NCBI GenBank assembly: GCA_008973525.1
Contig: WACJ01000108.1
Coordinates: forward strand, 186,001-250,000
From: Stenopsyche tienmushanensis
Taxonomy: Eukaryota > Arthropoda > Insecta > Trichoptera > Stenopsychidae
DNA length: 64,000 nt
Direction: 5' to 3'
Below the pieces are notes generated by a model. It searched no databases, had not been told where the DNA came from, and saw nothing but the letters and a program-made list of their open reading frames with translations. The translations under genes were made by a program, and so were the position numbers. How positions within the stretch are numbered: position 1 is the stretch's first letter; each line of letters starts with the position of its first letter. Shown piece after piece: positions 39,601-54,600 of this stretch.

Positions 39601-42600
39601 CACCTCGGGGCGGGCAGCCGACAAAGGGCGCCCGAAACAATGTAGGGAATCGCTCAGAGTCCCCGGTCCCGGCTCTGACTCGGCACAATCCTCCTATATA
39701 TTTATACCGAATTAACGCCACATAACAACTTTCCCAATACCACAATAACTACTCTTCCACGACCGATTCCCAACATTTTCTGCAATTCCATCGAGCCTCG
39801 CCATAGCGACGACCCTTCGACCACCGAACGCTCTCTTCGAATCGAGAACGATCTTGAATATGCACTCGATTATCGGTGTATCCATTTTATTTTTTAAATA
39901 CATTCGACAGAGCTCATCAGGGTTGTCCATCGAATGATCTTTGCTACGTAACTGAATCTACTTTGGGATGTATCGGACAGAATGCCTTGTATTGGTAACA
40001 ATCCTAAACAAGAATTTTTTTAAGGCTCAAAAACCTTGAATGATCCCGCAGGATAGCATGTGGAATACATGCATATCGACAAACGTCGCCTTTAGACAAT
40101 CGTTAGCAGTCTTCGCGAAAATAATTTTCGTGCCGCAAAGTTGAAACTGAGCCTCAAAACTCAAACAATGATCAAACTCAAACAAAAAAGGATATTTTCA
40201 TAAAGTATACATTTCCATATTCACATATACGTTATGGTAACGACTTTTTTCTTTGTAACAACTTAGATTTGCGACTACAACATAAATAACAATAGCGTTT
40301 GAATTAGAATTTGTCCGTTCAATATCGATTTAAATAGAAAAAAATCATGAAACTCGAGAGACCCTTGGCGCAATTTAAATTTGAGACCCGGACCCATTGG
40401 GGACAAATTATGACATTCGGCCCTTAATACATTTCAAACACGATTTGTGCATTTCTTAAATTGGTGGGTTAAAAACGGCCCCATGAATATTTGAGGTCTG
40501 GGGTTTGTGCATTTCATCATCGTTCTCATCGTATTTTAATCAAATTTATAGTGCGTTTTGTAATTTTTCAGGCGTGCTATTACTCATTTGCAGTTCCCGA
40601 GGGACCCTGACCGAATTATTCGATATCTGCGCTTTCAGAATTTGCTATGAATTGGTCCATCTGAAGGAGCGTATTATAAAAACAGCATAGCACACAGTGG
40701 CGCAATTTAAATTTGAGGCCCTTGGACCCATTTGGAACTTGAAATCTGACGGCCCTCGATAATGCGCAGTTTCCTATTACGATTTCTACATATCGCGTAA
40801 AAGTAAAACCGTGTTTTTTAAAGGATAAGCATATTTTTTGAGGAATTTCTTAAATTATGCAGTGGGACAAAAACTTTTTAAAAACATATGAAGTCTGCGC
40901 CTTTCGTGCCATATGTATAATAAAGCTTAAATATGAATTTAAAATAACTTGAGCATGATTTATGTTCCACGCTGTATTTCCGCAGAAAATTTCCGCAATA
41001 AACGAAGCCCCAAACAAACATCCACACAAAGCAATCCATCGATAACTATTTGAATGCAAATATCGTCATAATAAGCACAAGGATTGCATTGCAGAATTGT
41101 AACTATAAAATGTATATGCTAATCGTTCAAAATAATATTTTATGACATTTAATCATTTGCTCTGTCTTAAAAAATACAGTCCATTTGAATAATTTCGACA
41201 AGACTAGCGAGTCTGTAATCAAACAATTTATAAAAAGGATCATTTAAAATTTTCGATTTATCGATTTTATTGTGAAGTTTTGCTTTTTAAAAATACTTTA
41301 AGATCATTTGCGCTAAAGATATTGAATGAACATTTCAAATACTTCAGGATGCAAAATTAACTTACCTTTTAATGTTTATTCTGAAATCAAAATGATAAGC
41401 ATACAAAAATAATTCCAAAGACTATTCGATCGAAGCGGTTTGGGTGGCTGAACCAGTTTATTATTTTTTGATAGATGAACAATATAAAAGATATCCACGG
41501 CCATGAACAGTGGCGGATTTACCTACAGGCGCAGAAGGCGCGCGCCTCGGGCTTCAAAATTCAAGAGGGCTCAAAAAGTTTTTGACCCATCGCGCAATTA
41601 AAGAAATTGCGCCAAGGGCCTCTCAAGTGTTAAATCCGCCACTGCCCATGGCTGATCGAAACGATTATCTTATACGACGATATCGCAATCGTGTCGATGT
41701 ACAGCTTTAATTTTCGCAAGAAACGAAAGCTCATGGGTGCGTTCGCAGACGCATTTTAAAATTTGCACATATTCATATGCATCTATGCCGACCTCGACAT
41801 GATTGCGCAGAACGCCAACGTAACATATTTTTATGCACTTCGCGCCAACGTTTGCAGAATTGCACGTTCGTCAGACCGCCCAAACCTTGTCGCCTTCGAT
41901 GAATAATTCATTCGTCCCGTTTTCGCATAATATTCCAACAACACTCACCGGTCTCAGTGTCGACTTCATAGAGTCCCGCCCAGGGGTCGTCCGAGGAAGG
42001 ATCCTAGTTTTGGAGACAAAAAGAGAACCGTCAACAATCTGTACGATGGCGATATTCTTCTCGAGCTGATGACGTGTTACTCACCGGCTTCTCTTCGTTC
42101 TTTTCCTCGAAGGAACTCTTCAGTTTTTCGATCTCGCTGTTCCTGTTGAAATCGCTCCCGAAGGATGTTCCGCCCTCGACCATGGATCCGTCGGCGTCTC
42201 CCTGAAAAATTGAAAACATCATTGGCGATTTGACGACTTTACACATGCGGCGAGATTTCAACTTCGGCTCTACTTACATGAACGATGTTCGAGTCCAAGC
42301 AGAATCCCATGTCGACATCCTGCTTCCATAGCACCTGAATTAAATCCATGTCCTGAAAAAATATAAATAAATTGTAAAAATTTCGATCATAATTTAAAAT
42401 GTGCATATACAGGTTCATTTAAAAGTTAGACTATACCGGCCATGTTGTTAAAGCAACATCTATCTAATTTATGGTATTTATTTATTTCCAAATTCAATGC
42501 CCCGATCCGATATCTAGCGACGAGGTCCATTTTTGGATGATTGGGTGAACTAAGCAAAATTGTCGAATTTGGGACGATATCAATCCACAGAAGATACATC

Positions 42601-45600
42601 AGCACTAGGGAATCCAATCCCGGGATCTCGGACAGTTTAAGTTGCTCATGAATCCCGGGATTAGTAAACGTAATCCCGAAAAATACGGGATCGAAATTTT
42701 TATCTAAAATAAATCGTACACCTCACCAGCACGTTGAAGGCGTGGAAACAGTGGCGTAACTATTGATTGACGAGCTTAGGCGACGCCTAGGGACAGTGAC
42801 TGTTTAATCTATGTATGCATATATATATAATACATATATGTTTTTCAAATTGTTATATGTCCCTACCGGTGATGTATTTACTACACCTCGACTCTAATAA
42901 TGGGAATATCGATATGAAATATAATAGATACGGGGTTCAGAATTTTTGAATTCCTCCGTAATATAATTACGAATCGCATCAAAGTATTATAGTATATGAG
43001 TATTCATCAGCAGCGACGGAAATAAATAATTTGTCGGGAAATCGGGAATTTTGCGAGTTTTAGTTCGTGTCTCGGCAGATAGGAATTTTATCAGTCACAT
43101 CAACCAATCAACCAAAATCAGATCCAGACTGAATGACGAAACACTCGATGCTTTAATGTTACTTTGGACATATTTTCAAAATAATATTTGAATTTTTTAG
43201 TGTTTTATTTATCTATTTTTGAAATGTATTTTTAACTTTTCTTAAATAAATAAAATTCTTTCGTTTCTCGTGTTTATCGTTATTAAAATTTATCAATGTA
43301 ATTTCTTAAACTATTAAAAATTCCGGTCCCGGGATCCCGGGATGATCTAATGCAATCCCGGGATCGAAATTTTGTTTTGGGATTAGATTCCCTAACCAGC
43401 ACTAACGAGATGTGTTTCCAATAAGACGGCGTTACAGTGCATGTCACGTGGGTCAAAATTGACCCAGGAGCATACAATTTCGGTTTTTATTCTTTTAGCG
43501 TTTATGCTACAATAACGCACTTATGCGTATTCTCATTACATCACAAACTGCGACGGGGGGTGGACTTGTAGCGTTGTAGCTCCCGTATGAAATAAGGTAT
43601 GCAGCCATTTTTTACTTTTTCCATTTTTAACCTTTGAATTAATTTATGTTCATGATGGATCTATGGACTCTTTGGGAGATTTTTATAATAGTACTAAATG
43701 TGGAGTTGATTTTTTGGACAAAAAAGGCGCAAATTACTCGTTAATTAGCCAGAAAAAAACTCAGAGATGGCCATGTGTATTTTTTCCAGCAATATTGAAT
43801 ATTTTTTTCTATAATGCATCTAATGATTTGGTAATATCATCGTAAAACAGAAAATGCAAATGTTTCCTTCAGTTTTAAAAGAAAAGTTGATGTTTTGGAG
43901 GAAATGTGTACTTGTTGTCAAAAAGTATAAATACTGAAACTATTGTCAGTTTCTAAGAAGACGTTTTGATCTTCATTGTATTTTTTTAACGTTATAAGCT
44001 GATCTCATGAGAAATTTTTTTTCAATAAAAACACACTAACCAAAAAGTGTCAAAAATCTAGTTTAGTTACTGATTTATGTAAAACTTGTTAATTTTTTGA
44101 AGATCTTAAAATTAAACTACGATAGTTTTGTAATAAATACTTATTTTATTTTACCCCATCTATATTTATGAAAATAATACAAAAATATGCTTGTAGCGAC
44201 TGATTTTTTGATGTGGGTCAAATTTGACCCACAAAGCTTGTTGTGTGGCTAGATATGGCGAATCCAGTTAAGGGTTAAATCGCAAGTCTATGTCGATAAT
44301 AACGAACGTCATCAAGCAAATTCAGCCAAATTGGACGTCCCGAATATGTCCCACCCAGCAAAATCGCGGTAAACATTTAAACGACGTTACATTTCATACT
44401 TATTAAAATGAAATAAAATTGAGTGGATATCTCACACACAACTTGTTTAATTACATTTAAAAATCGGGCGCCCTTATTTTAAGGCCCTATAATCGAATCT
44501 TGCTTTTCCTCCGCATCGTCCACAATTACTTCGGTGCTCCTGCAAAACGACGTAATGAAAATGTTACGGATGGAATGTAATATTCCGGAGAGAGATTGCA
44601 ATATTACATTTGGGAGGCCGAGCTCGAGATAACATGTCGGATAAAATAAAATATAATATCCGTACATAATTAATTATTTATTCTGGTTGCGATGGTGTGT
44701 GTTGCGGCGTGCGTGTCTCGATTTGATATCCACAACCGCCCGCTGGGTGATTAATGAGGATTGCGCCCCGAGGCCGGCTCCGCCCCGAGAGGCCCCCGTG
44801 AGGCCCCCGCCCTGCCCCCACGCCGCCGCCATTTTATTTTTAATTTCACGCTAACGCATCCTGCGCCCTCTTCCTTCGAAACGAGTTCCTCGCTCGGGAC
44901 GAAACATTTTCAAACATTCATATTCAGCAATCGACCACTGACGAGCGGAGACAATTTTTTAAATAGCATTTCGACTATCGATCGACACTCAGATGATTAA
45001 TAAAGTCGAACAAGGTTATTTGTAATTATTCTTTGTGAAAAAAAAATCAATCGAACGATTGAATCTTGTTAAAAATGATATGGATTCCATTATAATACTT
45101 ATGCTATGAAAAAAAGGCTAAACAATGACTTGCGTTAACTTTACAAATTTGTTTCAATAAATTTATGGATCATATTCGAAGTATGCATTTGCGAAAGTAT
45201 TATAATGCTTGAAAATATTACAACAAAGCCTACATCTTATAAATAATTGATTGTATTCATAATTAAAGATCCTGACCAGTGGCGGATTTAGGACTCGAGA
45301 GGCGCAATTTAAGTTTGAGCCCCATTTGGTTTTTAGCCTGGGACAATATTTGATATTCGGCCCTTGATATGCGCGACTTCCTATTGCGATTTTAGTATTA
45401 TACGGCATCAGAGAAAATAACGATCTAATTTTTCAATTAAAGGTTAGTATTTCAACTACAACCAATTTCTTCTTTCGCCAAAAACCTTTTGAGGATTTAT
45501 AAAATTTATTTTAGACTTTACATTCAATTGAATCATTAATCGAACCCCCTATAAGCATTTAAAACATAGCTGCACATATGAATGCCATTAACGAATATGG

Positions 45601-48600
45601 TCAATAGCTTTGAAGCATTATAAGATATCAATGTTGCTGGTCAAGCTGCGAAAAAATGGTCATCTCGGTCAAGTATTGTGAGATCCTAAGCACCATTTTT
45701 TGCGATAAAGGGAAAGATCGAAGAACTTAGAAGAGTCATTACGAGACAATCGTCTAAGAAGTATTCGTGACCGTATCGGAAGAATGAATCAGAATCGGTT
45801 TAATTAAAATTACAAACACAATGATTTCAAAAGGATTAATTTGGAACGATCGTGAAACTTTGTCATGTTATAAATTTGATCCTTTGCGTACCGAACCATA
45901 AATAAATATGAGATTTGAGCAAACAAAAAGTTGCATTTTCTAAGGATAAATTTTCGCTAAGTAACAAATATTTGATCATTAACCTTTAGAGTGCTAAAAT
46001 AATAATATATCGTCGATTGTGAAATTAAAGATGAAAAGTGCCAAACAATGATCGCTATTGGCTTATTGATTACTTCAAAATGCTTCAAAATAAGGGCTAA
46101 GCAGCACTTTATAGGAAAAAATAAAGCAATATACAAAAATCGTTCAATATGACGTTATATAAAGGAAGAAAGAGTCATTGCTCCCTTGGATTGCGGCAAT
46201 TTTAGGGTAGGATATTCGGGCCGCGAGCTTTCGATAGCGGCAATGGAAAAGTGGAAGGATTTAAAATTTGAAAATATTATTTTCCACATTGGTAGAATTC
46301 CGTTTAGGGTCAGATGGCTTCGGGACTCGAAGAACAAAGAAGGGTCGGAGTCGGCACGCCTTCTCTAGACAGTTATTAACGATCGCCATCCCCGGGGGAG
46401 CGCCATCTTGGAAATTATTCACCTTTTGTAGGTCTCGTCGACGGAGCTCTTCGCAACTCCTCGATCGAAACCTCGATTCGATAATTCGGAATCGAGCCGC
46501 CGCCGACAGGGGGGTCGATAAGCCCGAGACGTCGGCGGCCATCAGACTCCGACTACGAGATCGGTCTTCGGATAACGTCCGCGTTTCGAGGATCTTACAT
46601 ATTCCGACAGACGATTACGAAAATATCCCATCAAATTTATTTGCTACGCTTAAAAGCATGACTTTCGGGCAGCTGCGAAGGTCGACTCTAGGGAGGCTTT
46701 GATGGACTGAACTCGAAACGTTCAAGATTGGCAAAAGCAAGTTCACCGAGTATAGTTCAAAAATATATCTCAATAACACAGATAGATCGACTTTATTTCG
46801 AAAAAATGTAGATACGCTCATTAAAAAACATATTGGGGGCTATTAATATCATAGTTTATTTAACACTTTACAGTCCGGGCGTTTCACACTAAATTTCGCC
46901 TAAAGTACAGGCCATTTTCATAAGAAATTCATGAACCTCTACTACTTTCGTAAAATTGGTATAATTCTTAAACCAGTTAATAAATTGAAAGGAATTTTCA
47001 TTGGTGCTTACAAAAGAGTTTATTTCATCGATATATCTAACATTGGTTTTCAATCTGTGGCGCGTATACCAGCGTGATAAATGCAAAAATGATACTTTTT
47101 TACTTGAATTGTATGAACAAGCATATAGATTAAAGGATACGTCAACCATTTGATTATTGAGTTAATTTTTGTTTCGGGAATAAAATGTAATATGAGAAGA
47201 TTAGGATTGCCGTGAAATCTTTTCAGTTACCCGATTTTTCCGGCATAAAATTTAGGCATAATTAACTGAAATCACTATCGTCGGATAAGCTATTAAGAAC
47301 AGAATGACTGTCTTGAGGTCGAAGCTCGATTGTCGTGTTATCTTACGAACAGGAGTTTGTTTTGATAATTGAGATACTCGCATCATTCTTATCGTAGACC
47401 AATTTTGTTATTCCCCCTTGACTGTTCTGGAGTGGCGTCATTGGCCTACTATCACCACTTTGCAAAATCTACTCCTTCAGAAGTCTGTCTGTCTTTTTTA
47501 TTTTTGCAACACATTAATAGGCAAATATAGCTAAACGCTTGTTACATGCTGCAGCGAAGCTGAAAGAAAAGTGGATTTAATATATGTAGAATAATTATTA
47601 GTTTGTGCTTATACAAATATAAGTTATTACTTATTCTTGTAAAACATCGTTGGATAATAATATTCTATTAGAAAAATATAAGCATGACATTGAAAATAAA
47701 GCGCTATAGAGCGCTAATATGCGTCAATACTCTCTCTGGAACACTCAAGTGCGCACGCCTATATGCGATCATACTCATCAAATGGTTAACACATGAAAAA
47801 AATAACAACTACTAAACCAACATTTGGTTGTTTATATCGGACATTTATTATGATTTACAAATAAACTTTGATGATAAGGGCGATTAGAAACCTACTTAAG
47901 ACTTCTTGCATTATATTTGCCCAGGCGAGTATGACGCAAGAAAATTGCGATACGAAAACCTAACGAACTGAAGAAAATATAAATCTGATCGCTCTGAACG
48001 ACATCAAGTCGATAATGAAGACGTCAAACATTTATTTGGAAGATCTTATCGACGCAGATGTGATGTAACTTAAAATTCAAAGTCAATGTACACGCGTACT
48101 TTATCAACAAAAAATGTTTAATAAATGCCCGTAGCAATTTTCCAAGCTGATGTAGCACTGCAAACGTTTCAAAAATAGAATGAGATAATGAAAAACTGAA
48201 TTACGGATGATGAGGAATTTGAAAGCAAGTCTTGCCAATTAAAAATGATCATAACCTTGTCGGTTTTCAAAAAGGACTAAAAATACTACGACGTCTTCTA
48301 CACTGACAAACTATTGTTTGCCGACAAAGTGTTGATCATCTGCCAAGTATTTCAATGTCTGCTAATTTAGACTGCATTTTTTCTCTCTCGATGCGATCTA
48401 GTGGATTTTGCATCCACTGAATCATTTGGGGATTTAGACGATTTTTATTTTTTCAAAGAAATTAAAAACAATTTTAATCATTTAGAGGCAGCATGATTGC
48501 GTTGTGCGATTGACCCATACAAACAATACATTCGTTATCTCTAAACAAAGACATTTAGAGCTTGTAAACAATCATTTAATTTATGGTCTTTTAGATTACG

Positions 48601-51600
48601 ACACTATTTACAAATTAGCACGCTTAAGGTTAACACATAATATGCGGGAAACTTGCATCTCAGTCCTTGGCGCACCATTCGTAATTATGCAAGTTACATC
48701 GATTAAACTGCCCCCGCAATAAATGTGTTAATGCCAGTCAAATGTTCTATTAAATTTTATTTTATTGAGGATATTTTAATTTTAAATTTGTTTAATTTTA
48801 TTGTGATACAGTTGATCATGGGGGGTACGTCCTGGAGTAAGTTCGAAAAAATAATCTAGTGTTTCTTGCTTGACCTTAAATTTTTTAACATCATCTACAT
48901 GCTTCAACGTCTTCAATACCACAGGAGATGGTTAAAAGCCTAATCTATCGAATGATATTATCAATACAATTTTCATAATTGATACGATCATCGATAATTT
49001 CTCTGGGGAACATTTTACAAGCACCTGGGTAATTTCATTTCATGCTACATCGATGTTTCATTGATAGCTTTCATAATATTTAAATTGTTTGCACTCATCG
49101 GGTCGCAATAAATGGAGATTACCTGCATAATCAAATAATATTGACACTCAAGAGTCCGCTGAACTCGGGCGTGTGCTCATAACTTGTTTTGTATTAATGC
49201 TAATTTAGTACAATAAGAAGCGTTTAGTATAGTGCATAAGTATTTAAAATAATTGCTTCATAATCATTTTATTGTTTATACCGAATTTAAAGTATTCAAA
49301 GACCGTTTGATTCGCTCTTTAGATGGAAATGTACCCGAATTTAAATTGAAGCTATTTTGGACGTATATAATATACAAAAAACTCACGAACCTTCAAGGGA
49401 ACCAATAAGCCTACTTTGCTTCTACATTATCGTTGGAATAAAAATGCACGGATGATACAATATCTTTTCCAAGACTGGTTTGATAAATGTTGTATTACAA
49501 AGATAAAAAATATTGTGAAGAAAAAGAAATAAAGTTTATAATATTAGGCCAAAATTTCTTCCTGCCAAAATTTCCCAGGTTTGTTGGCAAAATATTGATC
49601 AAGGTACATTTTTATCGGTCAAGGTACGTAAAGAATTTTTCAATGAAGGAAATAAATAATAATCTGAAGTGGCAACGTCCGGAGAGTATGGAGGATGAGG
49701 TAATACATCTCAGTCAAATTATAATAATTTATTATCATTTGACTGACGAGCAAAGACACATGAGGCCTGGTGTTATCGTGATGAAAAACAACGCCTCGTC
49801 TGCTCGCTAATTCTGGCCGTTTTTTGACAATCGCATCCTTTAGATTGTCTAGTCGGAAACAATATTTTGTTGAATTGATCGTTTCACCTTGCTGAAGTAG
49901 CTCATAATAAACTACCCCCTTCCAGTCCCACCAAATGCATAGCAAAACTTTTTTTTGGATGTAGGCCAGGTTTAGCTACAGTTAAAGCTTCTATACCCTT
50001 GATTCAAGACCGTATACGTTAGATATTCTCGTAGAGTATCCAAATTTCATCTCCAGCGACAAGTCTCTTCAAAAAAGTTTGGCTATTATGTCGTTGGAAA
50101 AAATTATCGCATGCTGAATATGCTGAAGTTTATTTGAGTCAGTCAGTTCACGAGGAAGCCACACATCTGAACGATTGGTGTTGCCGAATTTTGTCAGATG
50201 ATTATGGACAGATGTTCGTGGAATTTCTAACTTGTTAACTATTTCGCGAACAGTATATCGCGGGTTTTCTTCAACCATGGCTATGATCTGTGTTCATTTG
50301 CGAAAGAAACTTATGGGATAACCTAATATTATTGATTCTTGATAATACTTCGGATTATCCTCCTTACTTAGTAGAATCTCATTCAAGCGTAAAAATGCTT
50401 TATTTACTTCCCAACACTATCAGATTTTAATGGATGAAAAACTAAAACTAAAACATCTTTTAAGCAATTAAAAATATTGCTGAAGGATGGTCAAACATAA
50501 AACCAACGTAATAATGACGATATCAATTTATATAGAGAAAATGTAGCAACTAATATCATTGTATCATTTGCTTAAAATCTGGAAATTGTTAAGATAAAAT
50601 TCAACATTTAGAAAATAACGTTGAAGAGCTCACAAATCAAGTTTTGGCGGATATTGAAAATGGGGAAAAAAAAGTGTTTAACGAACTAGATAAACACAAT
50701 GAACTTCCTAAAAAATTGTACTTAATGATATGGCTTCAGCTTTTATCCAAATCATAAATCACCAATGGATTGGTGAAAATACTACAGAATAATTGCATAA
50801 ATATGTATTTGTATGCATACGTACTATTCATTTTGTATGTACATTATTTTATTACTATTTGTTTGTACGAAATCCGATTTATATCCTTCCCGTCGTAATT
50901 CGAGAACTGACTGTATATTGAGTCGTAATCCAAAATTTAAAAAAAATTATCTTGTTCGGGTCCCCGAGTGTTAATATTTTTATTTAGATCTATCGGCCAT
51001 CATAAAAACTAAATTTATTTTTATCAAATTAATCAGAGACATCTAGCGGGCGCGTCAAAAAAATCCGGCTTAGCAGAGATTCGAACCGATACGGGCGAAG
51101 ACATTCGACAGTGGACGATATAAATTTTCTCGCTACGTCTCAGATGTCGCTAAAAAACGGCCATTAGATAAAAACGACACCACGTGACCCAATTTTTCGA
51201 ATTCAATCGACGATCGCGCTGTCAAATTGCTAATTTTCGAGTGGCGTGAATTTGTGTGAAAGTGGGACGAATTTCACCGTAAACATGGTCATTTATGGGC
51301 GAATCGTTCGCTTTCCAATCGCAGAAATGAGCATTTTCAGGTCCGTCCTGAGACTAATATCGCATCGCGGCGGATCGATCGAAGTGCGCTCGGAACGTTC
51401 TGGAAAACGCTCGATAAACACACAAACAACGTCAATATCTCGAGATAGTGGCTTTGATAAACAAGCCAAAATTTGGTCGCTCGGAAAAGACGACGTTATC
51501 GATTTCAGATCGCCACAAAGGATTTTGGGGAGTGATTCATCGCGGGGCGCTCTCTAAATAAAAACGTACTGGCGTTTCCCGGAATGTCGTGGCACTGCGT

Positions 51601-54600
51601 CATGCCTCATTCATACACGTTCCAGGGGGCTAACACTTTCAGTTCGATTTCTTTGTGCGATGTTCAAAATTGCGCAATAAGGTCCGTCGTTGCATTTTCT
51701 CGACGACGGCGCATATCGAGGAAAACGACGAGATGATTTCATACGACGCTGTGTGACGTCACTGTATGAAAACATAGTATTTAATGAGAGAACAAGAACG
51801 ATCCAAACGAGGACGTCCGCAGCCAACCTTCGGTTTGCCTTTTTTCAAATGCACCGAGACGCCCATTCCAGGTCGATGGAACTCTTCGACTTGACTTTGA
51901 GCGACGCTCGATCTTGTTTGCTTTTTCTCGTACAATTTGCCATTTGGCGAAAGATCAAAACGTGTCATTCATGCGACAATAGAACTCGCCTAATGTTATT
52001 TTGTACAATTGTTTAAATATAGTATCTGCGTATTCTGTAATCGGCACATCAAAACACTTAATAGACGTCGATTATTGCAAACAATCGCACTTTTCAGAGC
52101 GGGCAGGCCACAAATTGTATCCGAAGCCCACGCGAATTGCGCCCGGGCAAATCCTTTGTTTGGGAATCAAACTTGTTTGTGTCTACACTCAGAATGTCAA
52201 CACGCTCTTTCAGATGGACGAGTTCACAGCAAATTCTGAAAATGATCCAATTCCGAAAAGATATCTAATAATTCGGTCAGGGTTCTGAGCGAACTGCAAC
52301 TATTGTTGAGCACGAAGCTCGACATAAATAATGCCACGCCTGAAAAATTGCAAAGCGCACTATAAATCTGATGCAAACACAATGAGGACGACGAAGAAAT
52401 GCACAAAATTACGCTTGTGACGTTCCGGACTCAAAACCGAAACTCGGACAATGCACATATGTTCCTTGTGCAATCAAAATGCACTACCGACAATAAGTAT
52501 GGGAACGCCTAGCATATTATCGACTTTTGTATAAAAACAATGGCAGTTTTACCTACAGGCGCGCGCCTTAGACATCAAACAATCGGAGGACAATTTTTGA
52601 CCCACCATATAATTCCATGTAAAATTCAAGATCGTTTTCGATTTAAAAAGACCGTATAAAAGGCAGGCGAGGGATCTAAGCAGCATTTGCGGGAGGTTTT
52701 ATTTTTCTGCTTTAATTAGAAGAAAAGTGTAGCTGAAGCGCATCGAATACGTTTTAAGAATGGTGATTTCAGCGTTAAAAATAAACCTCACTCTTGACAG
52801 CTAAAAAAAAATTCAAAGACAAGGATTTGAAGACATTACTCGAGGAAGATCCGAGTCAAAGCAGAATTATTAGAAGTGAGTCAACAAGCAGTTTCTGCAC
52901 GATTAAAGTCCATGGAAATTATTAAAAACAAGGTAATTAGGTGCCTCACGAATTAAAAGACGTTGAAAGGCGATATTTCATCAGCGAACAGTTGATTCAA
53001 AGGCAACAAAGAAAAAGTTTTTAACATCAGATTGTGACTGAAGATGAGAAATGATTACTCTACAACAATCACAAGAAGAAAAAATAGCACGCTAGGCTCT
53101 ATCGATCGTTGCTATCATGGTTCAAAGATGATACTGTGTATCTGGTGGGACCAAAAGGGCGCTGTGTACTATGAGCTGAACTATTTTAATTAAATATGAA
53201 AAAAAAGTCGGAATACGAACAAAGACATGGCAAAGTTGTTCTTCTACACGACAACGCTCGACCACATGTCGCAAAAATTGTAAAAAAAATATTTGGAAAC
53301 GCTCAAATGGGATATTTTACTGCGCTCGCTGTATTTTCCGGACATTGCTCTTTCTGATTACTGATTGTTCCGACAGATGCAGCACGATTTGGCAGCTTAC
53401 CGGTTCATTTCTTTCGCAGAATTCGAAAATTGCCTGAGAGGTGGAAAAAAGTAGTAACTTTGATCAATTTGTTTTGAAATAAATGCATTTAGGACAACAA
53501 AAAAAACGAACCGAACTAATTTGCACATCATATATGGCAGAATTTGTCTCATGATGAAAAATGGGTGCTGGGGAACTCACACTTAAATTGCGCCAATCTC
53601 GAGTGCTAAATTCGCCGGACAAAGACCGGACCGCCCAAAATCCAAAGAAATCATTAAATTGCTCAATTGATTGCAAAATTGAATGAATTCAAATTTGATT
53701 ATTTTGGCTCAGAGAAGAATGCTTGTTTGTCAAACAAAATTTAAAAAACGTAAATCTTATGCAAGAAAATTGTTAACGCTAAAATATGCGGCTGTGCGTT
53801 GTGTAATATATAATAAAATAGATTTGCCACTGGTCTAGTATTCGCTTTATGCAATGTATAAACACACACAGTCTTTATGATGTATGCTACGGACACAAAC
53901 GCACTACAAACTATTTTCAGTCTCTTCCCGACTAAAAACCGCCTGGAGTTTCATTTTTCGTGACGTTCAAGCTAATTTGCCCGACCGCCTTTATGCGAGC
54001 GAAACTTAATTGGATCCTATTATTGCCAGATTTGTCTCCAATCGATATTTTATGGAATGAGACCGATTTAAAGGCGAATTTACTTGTACCAATATGCTTT
54101 GGAATAACCCACAAGAACACAGGAGCCATTTATCGAGCGATTGTTCGATTAAATTGTTACAAACGACGCCAAAAATATATACATTGCAGTAACACATGCC
54201 AATTATGGGCATTTTGATGGGAGTGCCATATAAAGTGTTTTTTGACCATTTAAAGGTTTATGTGATTATGTCAAGGAGGGTATGTTTAACATTGCGCATA
54301 TTATTATTTTTTTAATACCACGAGCAAAGTTTTTCGCGGAGCGCTGAGCGTTTCCAAACTTATTGTCGGCATCAAAATTAAACTCGGACACTATATCCAA
54401 TTTTTAGCGATTTATGACTGAGGATAGCTTTCGCTGCTGAGCATTGTGTTAGCCCTGCCCTGCGAGCAGATAAGAACGCGGTCAGCATTTTATGTTCGCT
54501 GTAAATACGCCTGCCATTAAATGGGTCAATTATGAATATTCTGATGGGTTTCTAAGTGCTTTCAATCGATCGATCCGAATGAAATGAATATAAAATAGGA

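Larger units (their letters stand above)
24446..41948 (-). other. cnc: cnc intron 4 (17.5 kb), splitting the ETGE codons
   Basis: This intron joins exon 4 to exon 5. It contains CpG-rich blocks (25.06-25.6, 29.64-30.23, 33.63-33.8, 36.48-36.78 and 38.54-39.74 kb), a mariner remnant near 31 kb, a pogo-like inverted-repeat element at 34.7-35.4 kb and dispersed repeats. The stretches 26.1-29.6, 31.75-33.5 and 37.3-38.3 kb are AT-rich with no feature I can name. Confidence 0.85.

Noticed and set aside
39094..39645. 183-codon plus-strand open frame
   Set aside because: It lies in a CpG-rich block, overlaps antisense frames of similar length and shows no recognisable motif or splice-supported extension.
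46268..46702. 144-codon plus-strand open frame
   Set aside because: It overlaps a minus-strand frame of similar quality in a CpG-rich patch; no domain seen.
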